Shown here: positions 42,858 through 51,501 of the stretch, one piece after another
Layout of the letters: the number at the start of each line of letters is the position of its first letter
How positions within the stretch are numbered: position 1 is the first letter of the stretch
DNA from: Paenibacillus sp. FSL R7-0273
GTDB taxonomy: Bacteria; Bacillota; Bacilli; Paenibacillales; Paenibacillaceae
Reading direction: 5' to 3'
NCBI RefSeq assembly: GCF_000758625.1
Contig: NZ_CP009283.1
Location: forward strand, 6,962,501 to 7,026,500
DNA: 64,000 bases
The notes under the pieces: generated by a model
Database searches by the model: none
What the model was told of the DNA's origin: nothing
The model's input: the letters and a program-made list of their open reading frames with translations, nothing else
Made by a program: the position numbers and the translations under genes

Positions 42858-43659
42858 GCCGCACCCCTTTCCGCGAGCTGCCGGTCAGAAGCATGAACAG
42901 CGCCATAATGACAATCAGGAATACGGCAACGGTCGAGCCCATGCCCCAGTCCTGCGTAACGAGAAAATGCTGTTCAATGGCAGTGCCAAGCGTAATCACC
43001 CGGTTACCGGCGATGAGACGCGTAATCATAAACAGCGACAGCGCCGGAATGAATACCGCCATACAGCCGGAGCGCACCCCGGAGATTGTCAGCGGAAAAA
43101 TAACCCGGCGGAACGTTGTCCACCCGGAGGCGCCGAGATCGCGGGCAGCGTCTACAAGTGACAGATTCAGCTCCTCGAGGGCACTGAAGATCGGCAGAAT
43201 CATAAATGGAATGAAGATATACACCGATACAAACACAAAGCTGAAACCGGTGAACAAAATCTGCTGCTCCCCGATGCCCAGGACATCAAACAGGCTGTTA
43301 ACCGGCCCGAAGGTGCCAAAAATACCGATGAACGCATACGTCTTCAGCAGCAGATTGATCCAGGTAGGCAGGATAATCAGCAGCAGCCACAGCTGCTTGT
43401 GCTTCGTGCGGGTCAGCAGATAAGCTGCAGGATACGCAACGAGCAGCGAGAACGCTGTGATCAGGAACGCATACCAGAAGGAGTTCAGCATCATTTTCAT
43501 ATATACCGGTGTAAAGAAGTTCACGTAATTATCCAGTGTAAGCTTCCCGTCCAGATCAAACAGGGAATAATAGATAATCAGCAGCACCGGTGCGATGACG
43601 AACAAGGCGATCCATAAGTAATAAGGGATGAGATAATACGACCGGCCCTTATTGGTCAT
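42847..43659 (-). CDS. potB: Spermidine/putrescine ABC permease
   Basis: 270 residues with six membrane segments. The EAA loop is [31 protein letters not shown]; family motifs include [20 protein letters not shown]. It pairs with PotC. It overlaps potA by 11 nt and potC by 11 nt. Confidence 0.93.
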   Translation of the reverse strand: MTNKGRSYYLIPYYLWIALFVIAPVLLIIYYSLFDLDGKLTLDNYVNFFTPVYMKMMLNSFWYAFLITAFSLLVAYPAAYLLTRTKHKQLWLLLIILPTWINLLLKTYAFIGIFGTFGPVNSLFDVLGIGEQQILFTGFSFVFVSVYIFIPFMILPIFSALEELNLSLVDAARDLGASGWTTFRRVIFPLTISGVRSGCMAVFIPALSLFMITRLIAGNRVITLGTAIEQHFLVTQDWGMGSTVAVFLIVIMALFMLLTGSSRKGVRHEK

Positions 43660-44773
43660 GGCTCTCTACCTCGCCGTAAGCTTCCAGACGTCTGTCGAAT
43701 TCTTCCTCCGTTTCGCCGAAGCGCATAACATGAATCGCTTCCGGGTCAAAATAAAGCCCGATCTCGCTGCCTACCTCCGCCTTACGGGTAGAGTGGACCA
43801 GCCATTCGTGGCCGGATTCATCGTAGCAGCTGATTTCATAATGCACGCCGCGGAACAGCTGGGAATCTACGCGCACCTTCAGCTTGCCCTGCTCCAGCGT
43901 GGAAATTTCCAGATCCTCCGGACGGATGACAATCTCCACTGCTTCATTCGGCCGCAGCCCGGCATCCAGACATTCAAACCGGTGGCCATTAAATTCCACC
44001 AGATAATCCTCGATCATAACACCCGGTACAATATTCGACTCCCCGATGAAGTCGGCAACGAAGCGGTTGATCGGCTCATCGTAGATATCGTTTGGTGTGC
44101 CGCTCTGCTCGATTTTTCCTTTGTTCATGACAAAGATCCAGTCCGACATCGCCAGCGCTTCCTCCTGGTCATGCGTGACAAAGATAAATGTAATTCCGAG
44201 CCGCTGCTGCATTTCCCGCAGGATATACTGCATTTCAGTACGCAGCTTCAGATCAAGCGCGGACAAAGGCTCGTCCAGCAGCAGCACCTGCGGCTCATTG
44301 ACGATCGCACGGGCAATCGCCACCCGCTGTCTCTGGCCGCCGGACATTTCATTAATCGCACGCTGGTCATAGCCGACAAGGTTAACGAAGCGCAGCGCTT
44401 CCTGAACCTTTTGCGTAATTACATCCTTTTTGAGCTTCTTAATCCGCAGTCCAAAGGCCACATTCTCGAACACGTTCAGATGCGGAAACAGGGCATAGTC
44501 CTGAAATACAGTATTAACCTGCCGCTCGTTGGCGGGAATGTGGTTGATCATTTTACCGTTCAGATAAATGGAGCCTTCGGTCGGCTCGGCAAAGCCGGCG
44601 ATCAGACGCAGAATAGTGGTCTTGCCGCAGCCCGACGGGCCCAGCAGTGTATAGAATTTGCCGCGTTCGATTTCGAAGCTGACGCCTTTTAACACGGCCT
44701 CCTCATCATCATACTGCTTAGTAACCTGGTCAAAAGAAATAATAGTGCCTTCCGGGGTAGCTATAGCTAACAA
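43649..44773 (-). CDS. potA: Spermidine/putrescine ABC transporter ATP-binding protein
   Basis: 374 residues. Walker [10 protein letters not shown], signature [15 protein letters not shown], Walker [15 protein letters not shown], switch His in [10 protein letters not shown], then the C-terminal TOBE regulatory domain ([13 protein letters not shown] onward). It energises PotBC. The start is uncertain: TTG at 44773 directly abuts AGGAGG (zero spacing); a second weaker TAAGG lies 8 nt upstream, and no ATG or GTG follows for many codons. First gene of potABCD. Confidence 0.92.
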   Translation of the reverse strand: MLAIATPEGTIISFDQVTKQYDDEEAVLKGVSFEIERGKFYTLLGPSGCGKTTILRLIAGFAEPTEGSIYLNGKMINHIPANERQVNTVFQDYALFPHLNVFENVAFGLRIKKLKKDVITQKVQEALRFVNLVGYDQRAINEMSGGQRQRVAIARAIVNEPQVLLLDEPLSALDLKLRTEMQYILREMQQRLGITFIFVTHDQEEALAMSDWIFVMNKGKIEQSGTPNDIYDEPINRFVADFIGESNIVPGVMIEDYLVEFNGHRFECLDAGLRPNEAVEIVIRPEDLEISTLEQGKLKVRVDSQLFRGVHYEISCYDESGHEWLVHSTRKAEVGSEIGLYFDPEAIHVMRFGETEEEFDRRLEAYGEVESHDQ

Positions 44774-45058
44774 CCTCCTTACCTTATGTAATACAACCTA
44801 TTTTACCCTCATCTCACAGGGCGCAATCGGCGTCCTCCGGCGAAGCTCCGCCCGCACCGACAATTCCGCCCCTGCTTCGACAACATTTCATATTATATAG
44901 CATATCGGATGAATCCCATATATGCGATAACGTACATTGTAAAAACTCAGCCGTAAACTTAACAAGTTCGTAAAATATAGCGCCTGCACGCCCGGCCTGA
45001 GATGCTATAATGAAAGCGGCTGAAAACAGCCTGCAAATTTCTCTTTTTACGAAAGAAG

Positions 45059-46168
45059 ATGACTGAGATGAACGAGGGGTTACAAGACCGCCTTGAAAAA
45101 TTCGGATTATCCCTATATATGATACGGATTACACTGGCTGCCTCCCTGTCCTGGCTGGCTGTCCATGGCCTGTACGGCGACGAGTATTTATACTTCGCAC
45201 CGCTGGCCGCCATTCTGATTACACAGGGCACAGTCAAAGCCTCACTGGAAAAGGGCTGCTACCGGCTGCTCGGCATTGTGCTTGGCGGAGCGGTGAGCCT
45301 GATCGTGGGCCGCTTCCTGGACATTGGCATCGTCTCGCTTCTGCTGATCCTGCTGCTCGGCATCGGTATTGCGACCGCCTGCCGGATTAATGTTCAGGCC
45401 GTTTCCCAGGTCGGGGTAACGTCAGTGCTCGCGCTTACCTTTTACCATGATCAGTATGTTGTATGGAGATTAGCCGAGACTCTGATCGGGGTATTAATTG
45501 CCCTGCTGATTAATATGATTATTGTTCCTCCCAAAGGCTTCGCCAAGGTAAAGGGCCTGGCCCTCGAAGGCAGCCTGCTGCTCGCTGATTCGCTCAGCGG
45601 ACTCGCTGCAGGACGCAGAACCGGGGAACCGGCCGGTGACACGCTGAAGCGCTCTGCGGGACTGCTGGCAAAGAGCAGCAGCCTGCAGAAGGAGCTGCTG
45701 TACACTCTGTCGCATTATCCCTGCCGCAACGAGATGAACGGGCTGGCCAAGGCTACTGCACATCTGCAGAAGGTTCACTTTTATGTCCAGGAGATTGCCG
45801 AAGAGCTCTCCCTGCTGCCTGCACATTATGCCGCTGCCGACCGGATGAACGAGGTTATGGCAGCTACCGCCGACTGCATCGCCCTGTACGGGGCCAAGGT
45901 GCTGTCAGACGCTGAAGCCGGACGCCCGCTTCCGGAATGCCTGCAGGAGGCCCGGGAGCTTCAGCTGTCCTGGTTCTCGGAGCTGCAGGGGCACTGTCCA
46001 CTTACAGCAATCCGCGATCTGGGCGCTGTATTCTCCCATTTGAACCGGGTACTGGATGTTATTGAACAAGCCGGTTATGTCGCTGTTTCTGCCAGCCCCC
46101 TGCCGGCGAGAAGCAAGGCTGCCAGCAGCCTCCCCCTTGTCAACAAAAAACTCTCCCACAAGCTGTAA
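45059..46168 (+). CDS. FUSC/aromatic-acid-exporter-like membrane protein
   Basis: 369 residues. Residues 1-165 hold about five or six membrane segments with IRITLAASLSWLAVHGLYG, YFAPLAAILITQGTVKASLEKG and RLLGIVLGGAVSLIVGRFL, the FUSC/ArAE_1 (DUF939-like) pattern. Residues 165-369 are a soluble helical domain. Proteins of this family are proposed exporters of aromatic carboxylic acids or similar compounds; the cargo is unknown. ATG 45059 lies beside GAAAGAAG; ATG 45068 gives better spacing and may be the real start. Confidence 0.82.
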   Translation: MTEMNEGLQDRLEKFGLSLYMIRITLAASLSWLAVHGLYGDEYLYFAPLAAILITQGTVKASLEKGCYRLLGIVLGGAVSLIVGRFLDIGIVSLLLILLLGIGIATACRINVQAVSQVGVTSVLALTFYHDQYVVWRLAETLIGVLIALLINMIIVPPKGFAKVKGLALEGSLLLADSLSGLAAGRRTGEPAGDTLKRSAGLLAKSSSLQKELLYTLSHYPCRNEMNGLAKATAHLQKVHFYVQEIAEELSLLPAHYAAADRMNEVMAATADCIALYGAKVLSDAEAGRPLPECLQEARELQLSWFSELQGHCPLTAIRDLGAVFSHLNRVLDVIEQAGYVAVSASPLPARSKAASSLPLVNKKLSHKL

Positions 46169-46189
46169 GCCGGGGAGAGTTTTTTGTTG
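46141..46189 (+). terminator. Terminator overlapping the end of the FUSC-like gene
   Basis: CAACAAAAAACTCTCCC (inside the gene) pairs with the GGGGAGAGTTTTTTGTTG that follows the stop; the 3' arm supplies the T run. Confidence 0.85.
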
Positions 46190-46309
46190 TGTCCCGGTAT
46201 CTATTGGAGATAAAGCCCCACGGTCTGCTATTACACCCTACTCCGGCTGTGATTTTTAGACAAATTTACAGTTGATAACCCGCTGCACAAGTATTAGAAT
46301 TAAGTTTAT

Positions 46310-46338
46310 TTGCAGCAACCTCTAAAATTCAGTACTAT
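46310..46338 (+). promoter_or_regulatory. Possible promoter of the riboswitch-fapA transcript
   Basis: TTGCAG, a 17-bp spacer and TACTAT lie about 80 bp before the aptamer. Both hexamers are imperfect. Confidence 0.35.
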
Positions 46339-46414
46339 AGTACCAGTAATAAATTCTTCTCTGTCGAGCGTGGTCGAATAAAGGACCTCATACTGAATGT
46401 TTATCATGGTCTCA

Positions 46415-46505
46415 TGTATAAGGGCAAACTGTCCGAAAGGGCAGGACGCAAAGCAATGGGCCTAAGGATGCGTGCTCCGCATTTATGGCTGCCAGGCTGC
46501 CGGTT
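46415..46505 (+). ncRNA. Cyclic di-GMP-I (GEMM-I) riboswitch aptamer
   Basis: Matches the GEMM-I core: GGGCAAAC, then stem CUGUCC/GGGCAG closed by a GAAA tetraloop (46434-46437), then GGACGCAAAGC, GGGCCUAAGG and UUAUGGCUGCC. CCUAAG and UAUGG form the standard 11-nt receptor for the GAAA loop on the second helix, which is strong structural support. It lies 32 nt before the ribosome-binding site of a FapA-type gene. No intrinsic terminator is visible between aptamer and start, so control may be at translation or use an unrecognised fold. Confidence 0.93.
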
Positions 46506-46536
46506 TCTGATAATCGAAAAAAGCGAGGTTATAACT

Positions 46537-48417
46537 ATGCCGCACCACACTCTTGATCAGCCACGGCATGCGTTCAGCGCCGTACCTGCCTTCAGTGCCT
46601 CTGATCCTGCATCCTCCTCCTTCACCTCCAGGCAGCCAAGCGGAGCCGCCGGGCAAGAGGAGAAGAACGGGCGAATTATTGTGCAGAATGATCAGATATT
46701 TATCACTCCCCCTTTACCGGGCGGTAAAGCTGCCGTCATCTCTGCCATTCACCCTGTTGTCCTCAGAATTAACCGGATTAAAGCAACCGAGCCAGCCGCG
46801 GTTACTCCAGCTGACCAGCTGAGCTGGGAGATCAGCGAGAAGCCGCAGTATCAGATTACCGTATCCGAGGACGGGCTAAGCGCATATTTTACCCTTTACC
46901 GTGTAGAGAAATATGCCTGGAAGCTGGTCAATTGCCCCGCCTCGGCTGAGGTCTGTGTCCGGGCTGAACCGAACTATAACCTGCTGCTCTCGAAGCTGAC
47001 CGTTAATCAGATTGTAGCCGACTTCTCCAAAAGCTATTTCATGCCGAATCTGAATATCCCTGCCTTATACGCAGAGCTGAATAACCCGACCTATCTGCCG
47101 GTCTGTATCGCTATGGGTAAAGCTCCGCTGCCGGGAAGAAACGGCCGGCTTGAGCCTGTGGCCCGGCTCTCTTTAAATGAGGCCTCCGGCACAAGCGGAG
47201 CAGACTGTCCGGAGCCTGATGCAGATTGTCCCGCAGCCGCAGTCTTCCAGGTCCGGACAGGCGAAATATTGGCCCGCAAGCTGCCTCCGCAGGAAGGAAT
47301 GCCCGGCTACGATGTGTTCGGCGGTGTTCTCCCGCCCCTGCAGCCGGAGGATATCACCCTTCTCCCCTCCGATTGCTTCTCTCTGCTTCCGGGCGGGGAT
47401 ATTGTAGCGAACCGCGAGGGCCGCCCGCGGTTTACAGGCTGGGACACTCCGGCTATGCGGATTGATTTTCCGGACACTCACGTTATATCGGAAAGTACTA
47501 CAACTGCTGACGGGACGCTTGTTTTTGCTGGAGATATCATTGCGCCGCAGGGAATCAGTGAGCATTCCACTATAGAAGCATTAGGAAACATATACATAAC
47601 GGGCGACGTCCGCCATGCCGTCATTGCCGCCACCGGCAGCATAGTCATCCGCGGCAAGGTTACGGACAGCCATATTTACTGCGGTGACTGCGGGGCAAGA
47701 CAGCACCGGCTGTACCAGTCCCCCGATCAGCTGATAGCAGAGCTTAATCTGCTCAGGAGTGCCGCACGGATGCTGGAGGAGAATCTCCGCTCCCGGCAGC
47801 AGCCGGTGAAATACGGTCTGGTTGTGCTGCTCCTCCTGGAGGGCAAATATGCCCATCTTCCAGGCATGATACGCGGGCTGCAGGGGCTTCTTGCCGGCGA
47901 CAGGCCGGCTGCTCCTGTGGATACCGGCCAGCTGAAGCATATGCTGGAGATATTCCTGCACTCCCGGCAGTTCACCGAATTTATTAACGATGATATAATC
48001 GGAACTTTTCTGGATTTGCTGGAGGAGCTGCGGGATGGAGTATTCCATATGCATGAAGGAAATGTGCGGATTGATATTTCCGGGGCAGAGGACAGTCTGC
48101 TCCAGTCGGGAGGCAGCCTCTATATTCACGGGGAAAGCGCTGCAGGCAGCACCCTGCTGGCAGCGGGTAATGTCGGATTTCTCATGGCGCAGTCGGTATG
48201 CTGCGGCTCCAAGGTAGAGGCCGGCCAATCCATCACCCTGCAGCTGGCCGAGTCCTTCGGCGGGGAGAAAACGCAGCTGACAGCCGGGCTTAAGGTCACT
48301 GCCCGGCAAATCTCGGGCACCAGCATCCACATTGGCGGCTATACCGCAGAAATTGATGAACCGGCGGAGGCGGGCGTATTTACCGCCCAGAGCCTGCGGT
48401 TAAGAAATCAGAGCTAA
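46537..48417 (+). CDS. FapA/DUF342-domain protein under riboswitch control
   Basis: 626 residues from the ATG at 46537, 8 nt from AAGCGAGG; the frame is open upstream through the aptamer, which is not coding. A Ser/Pro/Gly-rich N terminus precedes a DUF342 domain: FQVRTGEILARKLPPQEGMPGYDVFGGVLPP, then the polymer-like repeats DGTLVFAGDIIAPQGISEHSTIEALGNIYITGDVRHAVIAATGSIVIRGKVTDS and a second set near the C terminus, consistent with a FapA beta-helix, with a helical insert between. DUF342 proteins are thought to act in cell-envelope or polymer processes; the exact role is unknown. The riboswitch ties its expression to cyclic di-GMP, hence probably surface or motility behaviour. Confidence 0.88.
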   Translation: MPHHTLDQPRHAFSAVPAFSASDPASSSFTSRQPSGAAGQEEKNGRIIVQNDQIFITPPLPGGKAAVISAIHPVVLRINRIKATEPAAVTPADQLSWEISEKPQYQITVSEDGLSAYFTLYRVEKYAWKLVNCPASAEVCVRAEPNYNLLLSKLTVNQIVADFSKSYFMPNLNIPALYAELNNPTYLPVCIAMGKAPLPGRNGRLEPVARLSLNEASGTSGADCPEPDADCPAAAVFQVRTGEILARKLPPQEGMPGYDVFGGVLPPLQPEDITLLPSDCFSLLPGGDIVANREGRPRFTGWDTPAMRIDFPDTHVISESTTTADGTLVFAGDIIAPQGISEHSTIEALGNIYITGDVRHAVIAATGSIVIRGKVTDSHIYCGDCGARQHRLYQSPDQLIAELNLLRSAARMLEENLRSRQQPVKYGLVVLLLLEGKYAHLPGMIRGLQGLLAGDRPAAPVDTGQLKHMLEIFLHSRQFTEFINDDIIGTFLDLLEELRDGVFHMHEGNVRIDISGAEDSLLQSGGSLYIHGESAAGSTLLAAGNVGFLMAQSVCCGSKVEAGQSITLQLAESFGGEKTQLTAGLKVTARQISGTSIHIGGYTAEIDEPAEAGVFTAQSLRLRNQS

Positions 48418-48423
48418 TAAGAG

Positions 48424-48472
48424 AGGAGCCTGCAGAATGCCCCGGAGGGCAGCCTGCAGGCTCCTTTGTTTA
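48424..48472 (+). terminator. Terminator after the FapA-type gene
   Basis: AGGAGCCTGCAG (48424-48435) pairs with CTGCAGGCTCCT (48454-48465), followed by TTGTTTATT. Confidence 0.85.
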
Positions 48473-48526
48473 TTAATAAGGACCGTGGTCCCGTAAGACC
48501 ACACTTTGCTGAGTTATTTAGTTACG

Positions 48527-49447
48527 TTATCCTGCGGTTTGGTGCAGCTCTTCCCCGCCTGCCGGCCGCTTTCTCCTGCCGCGCCCCAGCTTCACATTCA
48601 CCAGAAGGATACTGCTGACGATAAGCAGCATGCCTGCGATCAGGTTGAGCGTAACATGCTCATGCAGGATCAGCACGCTTGAGCCGATTGAAATCAGCGG
48701 AATCAGAAAGGTATACGAGCCTACCTTTCCCGCCTCTCCTTCATTAATGAGTTTAAAGTAAACCATCCAGCCGAGTGCGATAACGAATACGGCGATAAAC
48801 AGCGTATTTACAATAAAGGCGCTGCTCCAGGTAATTGCCGACCAGCTCTCTGTAACCGATCCGGCAGCCAGCAGGATCAGTCCCCCGAGCATAATCTGCA
48901 TGGCAGTCAGCCACAGCATATCCACCCGGGCAGCATTCCGTTTCATATACACGGTACCGAGGGCCCAGCACAGTGCGCTGGCCAGTGCCAGCAGCACCCC
49001 GGCTGCCGAGATGCTGCCGGTAAATCCGCCGATGCTAAGCGCTGCTACCCCGGAGAAGCCAAGCAGCAGGCCGAATATTTTCAGCCCATACATGCTCTCA
49101 CCCAGCCAGATCCAGGCGAAGATGCCCAGCAGTACAGGCTGCAGAAAGACTATGGCCGAGAACAGGCCGGAGGGAACATATTGCAGGCCAATGGTCTGGA
49201 ATCCGTAATAAAAGACAATGCTGAGCACAGCTGAAGCCAGATAGACGGGCCACAGCCGCCGGAACTCAAGCTGCCTCCATCTGGGCAGTGCGGCTATAAT
49301 CAGGATGACCCCGGCAATTACGGTACGGATACCGGCGAACAGCAGCGGCGGCGCATAGGTTAAGGCGATTTTGGACAGCGGCCAGTTGATGCCCCAGACG
49401 ATCACCAGAAAAGTAAGCAGTATAACTGTTTTATTGCGTTGCGGCAT
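48527..49447 (-). CDS. EamA/DMT-family transporter
   Basis: 306 residues from the ATG at 49447 (GAGGTGA 6 nt upstream). Ten membrane segments in two EamA repeats: LVIVWGINWPLSKIALTYAPPLLFAGIRTVIAG, VLLALASALCWALGTVYMKRNAARVDM and YTFLIPLISIGSSVLILHEHV. It is a probable metabolite exporter of the RhaT/YdcZ-like group. It is divergent from a LysR regulator, with a LysR-type box in the 97-bp gap, so that regulator probably controls it. Confidence 0.9.
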   Translation of the reverse strand: MPQRNKTVILLTFLVIVWGINWPLSKIALTYAPPLLFAGIRTVIAGVILIIAALPRWRQLEFRRLWPVYLASAVLSIVFYYGFQTIGLQYVPSGLFSAIVFLQPVLLGIFAWIWLGESMYGLKIFGLLLGFSGVAALSIGGFTGSISAAGVLLALASALCWALGTVYMKRNAARVDMLWLTAMQIMLGGLILLAAGSVTESWSAITWSSAFIVNTLFIAVFVIALGWMVYFKLINEGEAGKVGSYTFLIPLISIGSSVLILHEHVTLNLIAGMLLIVSSILLVNVKLGRGRRKRPAGGEELHQTAG

Positions 49448-49482
49448 TGCGTTCACCTCTTGTTTCTTAGTCAATCCAAATG

Positions 49483-49497
49483 ATACAATATCCGTAT
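49483..49497. promoter_or_regulatory. LysR-type operator between the divergent exporter and regulator
   Basis: ATAC-N7-GTAT, a textbook T-N11-A LysR box, centred between the two start codons. It implies autoregulation and control of the exporter. Confidence 0.6.
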
Positions 49498-49544
49498 TCA
49501 TAATTGAAATGCATTATAATCATGAGGGGCATACCATATTTGTT

Positions 49545-50453
49545 ATGAACAATAACCAGATTCTTTTATTTGTCAAAATTGCCGAGACCGGCAGCTTCAC
49601 CAAGGCCGGCCAGGAGCTGAACATGACCCAGCCGGCGGTCAGCCGGGCCATTTCCGCCCTGGAGACCGAGCTTGATGTCAAGCTGCTGCTGCGTGACCGC
49701 CGCAGCGGGCTGATGCTTACCGAGGTGGGCAAGCGTGTACTGATCATTTTCCGGGAAATTCTCGGCGGGTTCAACAAAGTGGAGCAGGAGGTCTCAGCAG
49801 AAAAGGGGCTGGAAAAGGGCCTCATCAGGATCGGCGCCTTTCCGGTTGCCGCTGCGTACTTTGTACCGAAGATCATCCGTTCCATTACGGACAGGTATCC
49901 CGGTATAGACATTTCTGTCCATGAGGGCTCGGTAGCTGAGGTGAAGGAGTGGCTGGAGACCCGCCAGATTGATGTCGGGCTGATTATTCCGCCGCTGGAG
50001 GAGTTCGAGACGATACCACTGTTCCGGGAGAAGCTCTATGCCGTGCTGCCTGAAGGCCATCCCCTGGGTCACAGCAGCATTGTCCATGTAAAGGATCTGG
50101 AGCAGGAGCCGATGATGATCTGCCGGGCCGGCTATGAGCCCCCTGTGATTGATTTGTTCAAACGGGCTGACAGCGAGCTTAATGTAAAATATGTGGTCAA
50201 CAGCTACAGTACGGCACTGAACATGATCAAGGAGGGGCTGGCTGTCGGAGTGCTCTCAGAGCTTTCGCTGCTCGCACCGCCCGGCAATGTCATCGTCCGT
50301 GAGCTCTCACCGGATGCCCACCGCGATGTACATATTGCCGTCCATTCACTGGAGGAAGCCTCGATTGCCGTCAGGCTGCTGATTGATACTGCTTTGGAGC
50401 TGTTCGCGGAAGACGGCGGGCTGAACCCGTCACTAAACCATTCAAAGGAGTGA
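49545..50453 (+). CDS. LysR-family transcriptional regulator
   Basis: 302 residues from the ATG at 49545. N-terminal winged helix-turn-helix QILLFVKIAETGSFTKAGQELNMTQPAVSRAISALE, linker helix, then a two-lobe effector domain (GLIRIGAFPVAAAYFVPKII onward). The nearest AGGGG is about 17 nt upstream, so initiation is probably weak or uses a leader; no better in-frame start exists. Its target is likely the divergent EamA exporter, and it is cotranscribed with the aldo/keto reductase gene that follows. Confidence 0.9.
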   Translation: MNNNQILLFVKIAETGSFTKAGQELNMTQPAVSRAISALETELDVKLLLRDRRSGLMLTEVGKRVLIIFREILGGFNKVEQEVSAEKGLEKGLIRIGAFPVAAAYFVPKIIRSITDRYPGIDISVHEGSVAEVKEWLETRQIDVGLIIPPLEEFETIPLFREKLYAVLPEGHPLGHSSIVHVKDLEQEPMMICRAGYEPPVIDLFKRADSELNVKYVVNSYSTALNMIKEGLAVGVLSELSLLAPPGNVIVRELSPDAHRDVHIAVHSLEEASIAVRLLIDTALELFAEDGGLNPSLNHSKE

Positions 50454-50458
50454 CTGTC

Positions 50459-51421
50459 TTGAAATTCAACCGTTTAGGCAACAGCGGGCTGCAGGTATCC
50501 GCCCTGGGCCTTGGAACCAACGCGTTCGGCAAGCGTGCCGATGAAAAAACCTCGATTGGGATTATCCATACCGCCCTGGATCAGGGCATCAGCTTTATCG
50601 ACACTGCCAATATTTATGCCGGTACCGAATCAGAACGGATTATCGGGCTGGCGCTGGAAGGCAGACGCCAGGACGCGGTGCTGGCTACCAAGGCAGGCTT
50701 GCCGCGGGCAGACGGCAGCAGCGGCTCCTCGCGCCGGCACCTGATGCTGGAGCTGGAAGGCAGCCTGCGCCGGCTTAAGACGGATTATGTGGATTTGTAT
50801 CAGATCCACACCTTTGACCCCTACACCCCGCTTGAGGAAACACTGCGTACCCTTGATGATATGGTCTCCTCAGGCAAGGTCCGCTACATCGGCGCCTCCA
50901 ATTATGCCGCCTGGGAGCTGATGAAGGCACTGGGCATCAGTGAAGCGCGGAACTATATGAGATACACTTCGATCCAGTGCAGCTACTCACTCGCTGACCG
51001 CACGCCCGAGAACGAGCTGCTTCCGCTCTGTCAGGACCAGGGACTGGGCATCATCCCTTATTTCCCGCTTGCCGGCGGGATTCTGACCGGCAAATACAGC
51101 GGCGGGGCTCCGGCCGGTTCGCGCGCAGAGACCGATCCGAACTTCAGCCGTTTTCTCAGCCCCGGACGGATTGAGCTGGGCAATGAGGTTAGCCGGATAG
51201 CTGACGAGCTCGGCACCACACCTACCGCCCTGTCACTGGCCTGGCTCATGCACCAGCCAGCCGTATCCACCGTCATTGTCGGTGCTACCCGGGCCGGTCA
51301 GGTCCAGCAGAACCTGTCCAGCACCGTCCTGGAGCTGGACAAGGAGACCCTGGAGCGGCTGGAGCAGGTGAGCCGTCCGTTCCGCAGCGGCGAGCCGTTT
51401 GCATTCTACCGTCTGCCGTAA
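50459..51421 (+). CDS. Aldo/keto reductase
   Basis: 320 residues from the TTG at 50459, 8 nt after AAAGGAG; an in-frame GTG at 50450 abuts that site. TIM-barrel AKR tetrad: Asp in FIDTANIYAG, Tyr in the same loop, Lys in LATKAGL and His in YQIHTFDPYTP. NADP-binding end GGILTGKYSGG and STVIVGATRAGQVQQNL are typical of the YghZ/voltage-channel-beta-like AKRs. It reduces an unknown aldehyde or ketone with NADPH. Confidence 0.92.
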   Translation: MKFNRLGNSGLQVSALGLGTNAFGKRADEKTSIGIIHTALDQGISFIDTANIYAGTESERIIGLALEGRRQDAVLATKAGLPRADGSSGSSRRHLMLELEGSLRRLKTDYVDLYQIHTFDPYTPLEETLRTLDDMVSSGKVRYIGASNYAAWELMKALGISEARNYMRYTSIQCSYSLADRTPENELLPLCQDQGLGIIPYFPLAGGILTGKYSGGAPAGSRAETDPNFSRFLSPGRIELGNEVSRIADELGTTPTALSLAWLMHQPAVSTVIVGATRAGQVQQNLSSTVLELDKETLERLEQVSRPFRSGEPFAFYRLP

Positions 51422-51432
51422 GAGCAGACACC

Positions 51433-51488
51433 AAAAAGCCTATAGCTCCGCTCCGCCGGATTCCGGCCGGGGCTGCTATAGGCTTTTT
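51433..51488. terminator. Bidirectional terminator between aldo/keto reductase and hcp
   Basis: AAAAAGCCTATAGC pairs with GCTATAGGCTTTTT; T runs on both strands, between converging genes. Confidence 0.88.
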
Positions 51489-51501
51489 ACATAACTATGA
51501 A

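Noticed and set aside
43652..44692. 346-residue open frame on the plus strand
   Set aside because: Antisense to potA, whose ABC motifs are complete.
46414..46536. Longer N terminus for the FapA-type protein starting inside the leader
   Set aside because: That stretch is the cyclic di-GMP aptamer with conserved RNA positions; the ATG at 46537 has its own ribosome-binding site.
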